Origin: Candidatus Cloacimonadota bacterium
GTDB lineage: Bacteria > Cloacimonadota > Cloacimonadia > Cloacimonadales > Cloacimonadaceae
Direction: 5' to 3'
NCBI GenBank assembly: GCA_028703735.1
Contig: JAQVMI010000145.1
Location: 1 to 5,628 of the forward strand
DNA: 5,628 bases
The notes under the pieces were generated by a model that was given only the letters and a program-made list of their open reading frames with translations, was not told the DNA's origin and did no database searches. Below, piece by piece: positions 1 to 5,628 of the stretch (within the stretch, counting starts at the first letter, position 1; the number at the start of each line of letters is the position of its first letter). The position numbers and the translations under genes are program-made.

Positions 1-2548
1 CAAAGTATTGATATCCATCGGGAGAAAACTGGCTCATAGCTCCATAAGCTCCACCTTTTACCCGCAATTCCTGATGCAGGAAATTGTTGCTGATAACGCT
101 ATTTAGCACTCTAAGCTTGCCAGAGTAAGAGTAGCCTTTGCGGAAGAAATTGCCGCCTTTTGCGCAAAATTGAACCTTAACCGGAGCAGAGATGGCTTCG
201 TTGAAATTACGAAGGTGATAGTGATTTTCCACCGGTTCATAAGCTTCGTGTGATACCATGCCTAACATTTGTGGAATATCAGCAAGGCATACCGATATTT
301 CTTCTGCTCCACCTGTAAGGCTAAGGATCAGGTTATTAGTGGTGAAGAATGTGTTTTTCACCCAATCCAGTTCTTCTATTATTTCGTATATATCCGCATC
401 CAGCCTTTCCACTAAGTCCGAAAGGAAGTGGTGATAGCCTAAACCAGAAACAAGGTCTTTTAGATGATAGATTTGCGAAAGCGGGCTTAGCATGCGAACA
501 ATTGCCACCCCCATACCGTTCTGAGTGATGGATGCTTCCATCTTTGCTTTTAGTTCCCGAATCAAAGTTTTTATCCGTTCGGGATCATCAAATTTGGGAT
601 TCAGGGCATAATCTGTGGCAAGCTCTATCAATTTGGCGGTTTTGGCTTTTACAGCTTTGCCGCTAAGGACAAATTTGGGGATTAAATCGTCCGGAGTTTG
701 GTAGCTATTAAATAATTCCAGGCTTAGCGATACCCCGCCTGTATGTGTGCCAATTTCGTTCGATCTTTCGGCGAAACCATAATTTTGGCTATTCATAAAG
801 TGAGTAAGATAGGCATACATTTTTATCCAGGGCATGTCTTCTTCCTCGGCATGAGCCAGATCAAAATATGCTTTCAGATACACAATCCCATTGGTTTGGG
901 TTTCGTGTTTTAGCAAGGTATAATCCTTCTTTTCTACCACTTCCAGGGGGTAAACCGGAGCTTTGGGATTTAGGTCATCCAAGCTAAGTAGCGGAATTTT
1001 TTCCAGGTCTTCTGCTTTTTCCGGCTCTTCCTGATAGGCTTTCAGTTTTGCATTAAACTCCACCAGTTCCTGTTTTTGCTGTGGAGTAAGCGAATCTTTG
1101 TAGGCTGCCAGTTTTGCTGCTGTTTCGGCATCTTGTCTGGCTATTAAACCGGGAACAGGAATGTAAGTGATTTGGCTGGAGTGTTTATTATTCAGAATTG
1201 TGGTTTCGATCAAATTCTCAAACAGAGGCTGGGATAATGCCTTGCGCATTTCGGTGAATAGCTTTTCATAGCCAAGCTGTTGTATGGGATCACCCCCATG
1301 CATCCAAACTCCGCTATTCAGCCAAATATAGTACAATCCCTTGGGGTATCGCTGCAACTGAGCTTCACGCAGGACAAATTCCCGGCGGTTCAGCACGGAT
1401 TCTATCAATTTCTTGTCTATACCATCGTTCACCAAACGCTTCAATTCCGTTTTGATTAATTTTAGCAGGGGTTCGATGTTTTCTTTTTTTATCTGCTTGC
1501 AGATTAAGGATACTGTGGGTTGCAGCAAATCGCCATCCACAGAAACGCTGGAATCCTGCACCAAACCAGAATCCCGCAATGCCTTTTTTAAGGGGGAGGC
1601 AGGAGTTTGCATCAGAATTTCCCACAGGAAATCCAGAGAAGCAGAAAGGTGCGGATCGGTAATTTTGCCATAAGTCCAATTCAATGCCAGATAGTATTGA
1701 TCTGTGATATCCTTGTGTTCATCCACCGGGAATTCAATTTCCATTACCTTCTGTTTGGCAAAAGGTTTTTGCAGGGGTAATTCCAACCTTTGCCCATCAT
1801 CGGAAAAGTGGCTAAGATAATCCGAATCCAATAGTTGCATAGCAGCATCCAGATCCAAATCTCCATAAAGTGCAATTTTACTATTCGAGGGGTGATAATA
1901 TTTGCGGTGAAATTGCAGGAAATTTTCGTATGATAGTTCTGGTATAGCTTCAGGATCGCCACCGCTTTCAAAACCATAGGGGCTATCGGGAAACTGAGCA
2001 TGCATATTTTTGCGGGCTATAATGCTATCTGTGGAACTAAAAGCTCCCTTCATTTCATTGTACACCACACCCCTGTAGCTAATCTCTCCATCTTCGGATA
2101 GCAATTCGTAATGCCATCCTTCCTGATGCAAAATATTGGGATCGGTGTAAATATTGGGAAAGAACACAGCATCCAAATACACCTTCATCAGATTCATGAA
2201 ATCCTTTGCCTTTGTGCTGGCAAGAGGCTAAACCGTCATATCAGGAGCTGTCATAGCATTAATAAAGGTATTCATGCTGCCCTTTATCAGCTCCATAAAA
2301 GTGTTTTTGGAGGGGAAGTTTTTAGAGCCGCCCAAAACAGAATGTTCCAAAATATGGGGACACCCTGTATTGTCTTCCGGAATGGTTTTAAAGCCAATCT
2401 GAAACACCTTGTTATTATCTTCACAAGCATAGTGAATCAGTTCTGCACCGCTTTTTATGTGAATGTAACGGTGGGCTGTGGCTTTTATTTCTTTTATTTC
2501 ATGGCTTTCAATATGCTGGAAGCCATGCAGTAATTTAGATTCGTTCAT
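1..2548 (-). CDS. Presequence-protease-like M16C zinc metallopeptidase, interrupted by one in-frame TAG and cut by the window edge
   Basis: This gene encodes a PreP-type (pitrilysin/insulinase family, M16C) peptidase, which in known members degrades short unfolded peptides inside a closed two-half chamber. Starting from ATG 2546-2548, I see the inverted zinc motif HILEH at residues 65-69 (His65, Glu68 catalytic, His69). Further on come the third zinc ligand Glu165 in YNEMKG and a PreP-like linker IPLLSLDDL near residues 518-526. The C-terminal-half Arg829 and Tyr835 sit in RVKGGAYG. The His69-Glu165 spacing (96) and Arg-Tyr spacing (6) equal those I recall for Arabidopsis PreP. Codon 107 is TAG; every other codon down to base 2 is sense in the same frame, giving 849 codons. 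The family is about 970-1000 residues, so roughly 120-150 residues lie beyond the window. No signal peptide is visible, so a cytoplasmic location is likely. The gene follows dapA by 10 bases and is probably co-transcribed. The family call is firm; whether full-length protein is made is open. Confidence 0.9.
2228..2230 (-). other. In-frame amber (TAG) codon 107 inside the M16C peptidase gene
   Basis: On the minus strand the reading is ...PDMTV-TAG-PLASTKAKDF..., with no frame change on either side. From recalled PreP-family sequences (human PITRM1 has ...SDYTLYPFSTQNPKDF), the interrupted position is a tyrosine, so one base change from TAT or TAC explains it. Termination here would leave a 106-residue fragment with HILEH but without Glu165, so it would be inactive as a zinc protease. 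An in-frame ATG follows at 2195-2197 with AAAGGA four bases upstream. A restart there would give a product lacking HILEH. No suppressor tRNA is visible in the window. Confidence 0.9.
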
Positions 2549-2552
2549 TTTG

Positions 2553-2560
2553 TTCCTCTT
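2553..2560 (-). promoter_or_regulatory. Ribosome binding site of the M16C peptidase gene
   Basis: The minus strand reads AAGAGGAA, four bases before ATG 2546-2548 (AGAGG is six bases before it). The site overlaps the last bases of the dapA stop codon TAA (2559-2561). This fixes the peptidase start and suggests translational coupling between the two genes. Confidence 0.75.
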
Positions 2561-3434
2561 AGATCAGTTTGTATTCCTGAAGTCCGGTTTTCAATGTTTC
2601 GCGGTTATGGTCTTCCAGGGGACACATGGGGCTACGAAATTCCAATTCCAGCATTCCCATCATGTGCAAAGCTTCCTTAGCAGGGATGGGGTTTGTTTCT
2701 ATAAACATCAAATCGTTCAGTTTGGAAAGTGCCTGATGCTGCTTTGCAGCCAGGGTAAAATCACCTTTCAGGCAGGTTGCAATGTGCTCGCTAACCAGTT
2801 TAGGAGCCACATTTGCTGTTACGGAGATAGTTCCCCTGCCTCCAATCGCTATAGTTGGAAGATTTAGGGCATCTTCTCCACACATCAGGGAAAATCCTTC
2901 CGGAGCATCACGAATTATCTGAGTAGCCTGAACCAGATTACCGCTTGCCTCTTTGGTGCCCACAATATTGGGACAGGCTTTGGCAAGCTTCACAGTAGTA
3001 GCGGCACTCATATTTACACCTGTGCGCCCGGGGACGTTGTAAATAACAATGGGGATGTCCACTTTGTCCGCAATTGCTTTAAAGTATTCGAACATGCCTT
3101 TTTGAGTCGGTTTTATATAGTAAGGCGTAATGATAAGTGCATAATCTGCTCCAAGCTCCTTAGCTTTTTTTGTATTAGCCAAACTTTGATGTAAATTATT
3201 GGTTCCGGTGCCAAACATAACCGGTAGCTTTCCACTAATCTTGGTAATAGCGAAACGCAAAAGAGCATCTTTTTCGTCGGATGCCAAGCCGGCAGTTTCG
3301 GCTGTTGTTCCCAACAACAATATTCCAGTGGTGCCATTATCGATATGAAACTGAAGCAAACCTTCCAAGGCTGTCCAATCTATACTTCCATCTTTGAACG
3401 GTGTAACCAAGGCTACGTAAGTTCCTTGCAGCAT
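2559..3434 (-). CDS. dapA: 4-hydroxy-tetrahydrodipicolinate synthase (DapA)
   Basis: This enzyme condenses pyruvate with aspartate-4-semialdehyde, the first committed step of the diaminopimelate/lysine pathway in the cytoplasm. The 291-residue product has the family's usual length (E. coli 292) and is a single TIM-barrel. Visible catalytic residues are Thr43-Thr44 in GTTAET, Tyr105-Tyr106 in TPYY, Tyr132 and Arg137 in YNVPGRTG, and the Schiff-base Lys161 in GTKEAS. They correspond to E. coli Thr44/Thr45, Tyr107, Tyr133, Arg138 and Lys161. The NPIPAK segment near 248-253 and the arginine of YNVPGRTG favour DapA over N-acetylneuraminate or sugar-acid lyases of the same superfamily. GTTAE in place of the common GTTGE is a small deviation. 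Residues at the lysine-feedback site differ from E. coli (Ser52, Lys55, Gln83 for His53, His56, Glu84), which suggests insensitivity to lysine. The start ATG has a strong GGGAGG site. The gene heads a probable two-gene operon with the M16C peptidase. Confidence 0.96.
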   Translation of the reverse strand: MLQGTYVALVTPFKDGSIDWTALEGLLQFHIDNGTTGILLLGTTAETAGLASDEKDALLRFAITKISGKLPVMFGTGTNNLHQSLANTKKAKELGADYALIITPYYIKPTQKGMFEYFKAIADKVDIPIVIYNVPGRTGVNMSAATTVKLAKACPNIVGTKEASGNLVQATQIIRDAPEGFSLMCGEDALNLPTIAIGGRGTISVTANVAPKLVSEHIATCLKGDFTLAAKQHQALSKLNDLMFIETNPIPAKEALHMMGMLELEFRSPMCPLEDHNRETLKTGLQEYKLI

Positions 3435-3438
3435 AATA

Positions 3439-3445
3439 ACCTCCC
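3439..3445 (-). promoter_or_regulatory. Ribosome binding site of dapA
   Basis: The minus strand carries GGGAGGT, with GGAGG five bases upstream of ATG 3432-3434. This near-perfect Shine-Dalgarno sequence supports the chosen dapA start. Confidence 0.8.
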
Positions 3446-3660
3446 AGATTAATTTCTATGATTATCCAATACATATTTCGTTCCAAAATGCTGAAGAGTG
3501 CTTTTTTAGTCAACATAAATAAGCTTGCCGCCATAAGATGTAAGAAAGCCGAACAAATAGTGCCAGCTTAGCTATAGGAATTTAAGCAAGAGAGAGGCAG
3601 AATTAGTTGCGTTTGTTTCACTCTAAAAACCAGATAATTTCCCTAAGACCGTTGCATTTA
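3446..3660. other. Non-coding region upstream of dapA
   Basis: This stretch must contain the promoter of the leftward dapA/peptidase unit, but I cannot place it with confidence. A TTGACT box on the minus strand (3508-3513) has only a poor -10 candidate 17 bases downstream (CATTTT, 3485-3490). A GATAAT box (3461-3466) lacks a -35 at proper distance. No riboswitch-like or T-box-like structure was recognised. An AGAGAGG followed by TTG at 3607 could start a 107-codon frame into the repeats, but that frame is judged spurious. Confidence 0.4.
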
Positions 3661-3714
3661 TTCGTAACAACAGCCGCCCCGGCTGTTCTCACACGAGGCG
3701 TGTGTAGTTACGAA
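3661..3714. repeat. First unit: perfect three-way-junction fold
   Basis: The outer arms TTCGTAAC (3661-3668) and GTTACGAA (3707-3714) are fully complementary over 8 bp. They enclose the hairpins 3669-3687 (8-bp stem, CCC loop) and 3690-3704 (6-bp stem, AGG loop), with only CT and TA unpaired between helices. The same fold is available to either DNA strand as a cruciform or to a transcript. In units 2 and 4 the outer stem shrinks to 5 bp (GTAAC/GTTAC), and in unit 3 it is degraded on both sides. The last right arm (3905-3912) also matches the first left arm, so the whole array is bounded by 8-bp inverted repeats. Confidence 0.8.
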
Positions 3715-3916
3715 AACCAGCACTTGGCAGTAACAACAGCCGCCACGGCTGTTCTCACACGAGGCATGTGTAGTTACGAAAACCAGCACTTGGAAGCAAC
3801 AACAGCCGCCCCGGCTGTTCACACACGAGGCGTGTGTATTTACGAAAACCAGCACTTGATAGTAACAACAGCCGCCCCGGCTGTTCACACACGAGGCGTG
3901 TGTAGTTACGAAAACC
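3661..3916. repeat. Tandem array of four 66-bp units, each with two short-loop hairpins
   Basis: Units begin at 3665, 3731, 3797 and 3863, exactly 66 bp apart; the fourth stops matching after 3916. Each unit contains AACAGCCG-3 nt-CGGCTGTT (8-bp stem), two linker bases, CACACG-AGG-CGTGTG (6-bp stem, one mismatch in unit 2), TA, then GTTACGAA (TTTACGAA in unit 3) and a constant AACCAGCACTTG tail in units 1-3. Differences between copies sit mainly in hairpin loops, linkers and the few bases at the unit junction. In the plus-strand open frame through the array, every difference changes the amino acid (for example CCG/ACG, CTC/CAC, GTG/ATG, AGT/ATT), so it is unlikely to be protein-coding. It resembles REP/BIME-like or MITE-like intergenic repeats; no associated transposase lies in the window. 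Confidence 0.9.
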
Positions 3917-4084
3917 TAACATGGCTCTAATAACCATATTGATTACAACAGCATATACCATCAATCCCATCTCTTACCCTGCAGTATCAAAAGTGCCTGC
4001 AAGGTAACTGCAAGGATACTGGAACCAGGCTGTTAGAAATGCGGGTATTGCAGTAGCAAAACAGGATACCAGAATATAAGCCAA
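3917..4084. other. Spacer between the two repeat arrays
   Basis: I see no gene here. The one structure of note is a 7-bp perfect inverted repeat, CAGTATC (3982-3988) and GATACTG (4015-4021). It encloses a weaker CCTGCA/TGCAAG pairing with a 7-base loop. It could be a decayed repeat copy or chance. It is not followed by a T-run, so it does not look like an intrinsic terminator. Confidence 0.35.
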
Positions 4085-4216
4085 ATCCCACAGGGATGCC
4101 ACATATTTACGACGGGTTTCAACCCGGCAACGAAAATCCCAATACTCTGAATCCCGTAGGGATGTCAAATTTTAACGACGGGTTTCAACCCGGCGATAAA
4201 AATGCCAAGCCCAAGG
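4085..4216 (+). repeat. Two direct 66-bp copies of a second two-hairpin repeat family
   Basis: Copies start at 4085 and 4151, again exactly 66 bp apart. Each has ATCCC-3 nt-GGGAT (5-bp stem), a 12-14 base AT-rich spacer, then CGGGTT-TC-AACCCG (6-bp stem) inside the shared segment GACGGGTTTCAACCCGGC. The loop and spacer differ between copies (ACA versus GTA) while the stems are identical, which points to selection or recent copying of structure and not of protein. The tails after the second hairpin diverge. The sequence is unrelated to the 3661-3916 array, but the architecture is parallel. Confidence 0.85.
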
Positions 4217-4375
4217 GAAAAAGTCCCATGGGGACGACAGGTGGATTAGAAATTGCATGCAATTATTATATGAACTTTTTATTATCACCTGCCATCCCTA
4301 ATGGACTTGGTTTAGAGGATTTATCCTGCCCGCCGGGTTAAAACCCGACGCTTAAACCTTTCGTCCCGATAGGAC
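4217..4375. repeat. Half-units and an inverted copy of the second repeat family
   Basis: At 4223-4235 lies GTCCC-ATG-GGGAC followed by GACAGGTGG. A related sequence sits in inverted orientation at 4306 to 4272 (minus strand GTCC..AGGGATGGCAGGTG). Further right, read on the minus strand, 4375-4363 gives GTCCT-ATC-GGGAC, then 12 bases, then GTCGGGTTTTAACCCGGC (hairpin 4334-4347). This is a full inverted copy with the same internal spacing as the direct copies at 4085 and 4151. The block is thus roughly mirror-symmetric about position 4264, which suggests a composite palindromic element and not a simple tandem array. Confidence 0.75.
4251..4264. repeat. 14-bp perfect palindrome near the centre of the second repeat block
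   Basis: AATTGCATGCAATT equals its own reverse complement. It lies about 7 bp from the midpoint between the direct and inverted repeat copies. It could be a protein-binding dyad or simply the apex of a larger inverted structure. Confidence 0.6.
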
Positions 4376-4438
4376 TAATGTCCACAGATGATAATAGAAA
4401 CTGCACCATACCTTCACACTTTGAAGGAAAGAGGAATT
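4376..4438 (+). other. Leader of the beta-helix protein gene with its ribosome binding site
   Basis: AAGAGGAA (4429-4436) places AGAGG four bases before ATG 4439-4441 and supports that start. A GATAAT box (4390-4395) could be a -10 element, but no -35 is seen at 16-18 bases upstream. The inverted repeat copy ends only about 60 bp before the start codon, so the repeat lies in or just upstream of the promoter. Confidence 0.55.
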
Positions 4439-5628
4439 ATGAAGATGCGACAAATATTTATAACTTTGCTGGCTCTTGTGCCTTGCTTGCTGATAGCCAT
4501 TACTCGCACGGTTGTCAAAGATTGTTCCGGACGGAACACCTGCATCCAAACTGTATTAACTGATTCCTATCAAGGATATACAGCCTTGGGATATCCTGAA
4601 TGGGTAGAGGACAATATTTCAAGTGCAGACTTTTGGCTGGATGAAATTGAAAACCGAACAGTTTGTACAATTAGCGGTCATGTTAATGATAATGACCTGT
4701 CTCAGAAAATAATGTATCTCAATGGCCAAGAATACCAGGATTTTACAATTAATACAGAAGGGAATTATACAATTCCTTACCTCTATACACGAGATGCGGA
4801 GATTAGGCTCTTGTTCAAAAAATCTGGATGTTTGCCGTCATATAGGGACATTTCAATAAGTTATAATAATGCAATGCTTCAAGATTATACTGTCTCGAAT
4901 GTCAATATGTATGCCTTCAATCTTAATGATATCCGTGTCTCGAATGCTGGGAATGGTTCATTTGTGACAATAAAAGCAGCAATTGATTTCATAATAGAAC
5001 ATGTAAATTCAGGATTATATACAGGAGAAGCCATCAGGATCAGAGTCCTTCCTGGAACCTATCCTGAATCAGTTGATCTGTCTCCTCTTGCTAATCTTGG
5101 TATTACTAATTTCTCATTAGTGGGAGTGGGGAATGCAATAATCAATGGAGATGGCTATGGTATAAAGCTAGTAGTTGACGCATATTCCCCCTGCAATGGT
5201 GCTGTTTATAACATTAACAGCTTAAAAATTACCGGTAGTGGCAGAGGTATTATCTTCAAAGACTACTTGGGTGATGAAACTGAAAATGTGCAAGCTCCGC
5301 ACCTCACACTTCATATTAACAATTGCACTATTTACGAATTCGATTCAGGATCGTTTTCAGGTACTGGTGATCCCATATTCAGTGCTGCGGCTATCCACTT
5401 TGAAGGTGCAGGTTCTATAACTAGCTGCCATATCCAAGATAATGACATTTATGCCAGTTCCAACACTTACTCTCTATATTGCCAGGCTGGAGGAGTTTAC
5501 ATCTGCAACAATAGCAGTTCCATTACCGAGGTGAAGAACAATGTATTCACAAATAATCAAGGAAGTTTGAGTGGTGGACTCGTTGCCAAGGGAATGGGAC
5601 AGATACTAATTAGCGATAACGAGTTTTA
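4439..5628 (+). CDS. Secreted right-handed parallel beta-helix (pectin-lyase-fold) protein, 5' part
   Basis: The frame is open from ATG 4439 to the window edge (396 codons), and the 3' end is missing. Residues 1-22 form a signal peptide: a Lys/Arg-containing start (MKMRQ) and a hydrophobic run IFITLLALVPCLLIAI, without a clear cleavage motif. The cysteine at 16 lies in LVPC, a poor lipobox, so a lipoprotein is unlikely. Residues about 73-143 (TVCTISGHVNDND through SISY) resemble a small beta-sandwich of the carboxypeptidase-regulatory type. From about 165, the pattern V-x(3)-GNGSFVTIKAAIDF, then IRVLPGTYPESV, then FSLVGVGNAIINGDG is the typical opening of NosD/pectinesterase-like beta-helix domains. 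It is followed by Asn-rich coils with repeated NNCTIYEF, QDNDIYAS, KNNVFTNN and SDNEF rungs. No catalytic residues can be assigned, so I do not call it an enzyme. It is probably an extracellular or surface protein. The absent C-terminus might carry a sorting domain. Confidence 0.85.
   Translation, partial: MKMRQIFITLLALVPCLLIAITRTVVKDCSGRNTCIQTVLTDSYQGYTALGYPEWVEDNISSADFWLDEIENRTVCTISGHVNDNDLSQKIMYLNGQEYQDFTINTEGNYTIPYLYTRDAEIRLLFKKSGCLPSYRDISISYNNAMLQDYTVSNVNMYAFNLNDIRVSNAGNGSFVTIKAAIDFIIEHVNSGLYTGEAIRIRVLPGTYPESVDLSPLANLGITNFSLVGVGNAIINGDGYGIKLVVDAYSPCNGAVYNINSLKITGSGRGIIFKDYLGDETENVQAPHLTLHINNCTIYEFDSGSFSGTGDPIFSAAAIHFEGAGSITSCHIQDNDIYASSNTYSLYCQAGGVYICNNSSSITEVKNNVFTNNQGSLSGGLVAKGMGQILISDNEF

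Noticed and set aside
1365..1679. 104-codon minus-strand frame inside the protease gene
   Set aside because: It is in a different frame from the M16C coding sequence, which is clearly conserved through the same bases.
2200..2260. Frameshift as the cause of the break in the protease gene
   Set aside because: Both flanks are in the same frame; only the TAG codon separates them.
2111..2867. Plus-strand frames of 140 and 129 codons opposite the protease start and dapA end
   Set aside because: They lie antisense to firmly identified genes and show no family features.
3661..3916. CRISPR array (66-bp period would fit a 36-bp repeat plus 30-bp spacer)
   Set aside because: About 60 of the 66 bases are conserved between units, so there are no distinct spacers, and no cas genes are present.
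3661..3916. Integron attC-like sites, because of imperfect inverted repeats ending in GTAAC/GTTAC
   Set aside because: The outer arms do not fit the RYYYAAC/GTTRRRY core consensus, there are no cassettes between units and no integrase is seen.
4096..4341. 81-codon plus-strand open frame through the second repeat block
   Set aside because: It is explained by the 66-bp period and runs across inverted repeat copies; it has no ribosome binding site or recognisable domain.
4334..4347. Intrinsic terminator formed by the CGGGTT/AACCCG hairpin
   Set aside because: There is no U-tract on either side, the hairpin is part of the repeat family, and no gene ends nearby.
4378..4563. 61-codon plus-strand frame overlapping the start of the beta-helix gene
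   Set aside because: The gene starting at ATG 4439 in another frame has a ribosome binding site, signal peptide and long conserved frame.

Overview
The window looks like chromosomal DNA from an uncultured, moderately AT-rich, Gram-negative-type anaerobe. Candidatus Cloacimonadota or a Bacteroidota-like lineage is my best guess. That is an impression from the gene types (PreP-like M16C protease, secreted beta-helix protein) and the hairpin-rich intergenic repeats; no single marker gene proves it.

Left half, minus strand: a tight two-gene unit read right to left. dapA (3434 to 2559) is a complete 4-hydroxy-tetrahydrodipicolinate synthase with all catalytic residues. Ten bases after its stop starts a presequence-protease-like M16C zinc metallopeptidase (2548 to beyond base 1). 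I read this second gene codon by codon. It stays in one frame to the window edge except for a single in-frame amber codon (TAG, 2228-2230), at a position where PreP-family proteins carry tyrosine. The third zinc ligand and the C-terminal Arg/Tyr pair lie after that stop and are intact. It is therefore a very recent nonsense mutation, a sequence error, or a read-through codon.

Middle, about 1 kb without a convincing gene (3435-4438), between the divergent transcription units: two separate structured repeat arrays. The first (3661-3916) is four tandem copies of a 66-bp unit. Each copy carries two short-loop hairpins, and in the first copy these are enclosed by an 8-bp outer stem, giving a perfect three-way-junction (cloverleaf-like) fold. 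The second (4085-4375) is an unrelated family with the same logic: two hairpins per unit and a 66-bp step for the first two copies. It then continues with inverted copies, so the block is roughly mirror-symmetric around a 14-bp palindrome. Because 66 is divisible by 3, these arrays create long open frames on both strands that I regard as spurious.

Right part, plus strand: the 5' end of a gene (from 4439, running off the window) for a secreted protein with a signal peptide, a small beta-sandwich-like segment and a right-handed parallel beta-helix of the pectin-lyase-like fold. It has no visible functional link to the dapA/protease unit. The repeat region separates the two.
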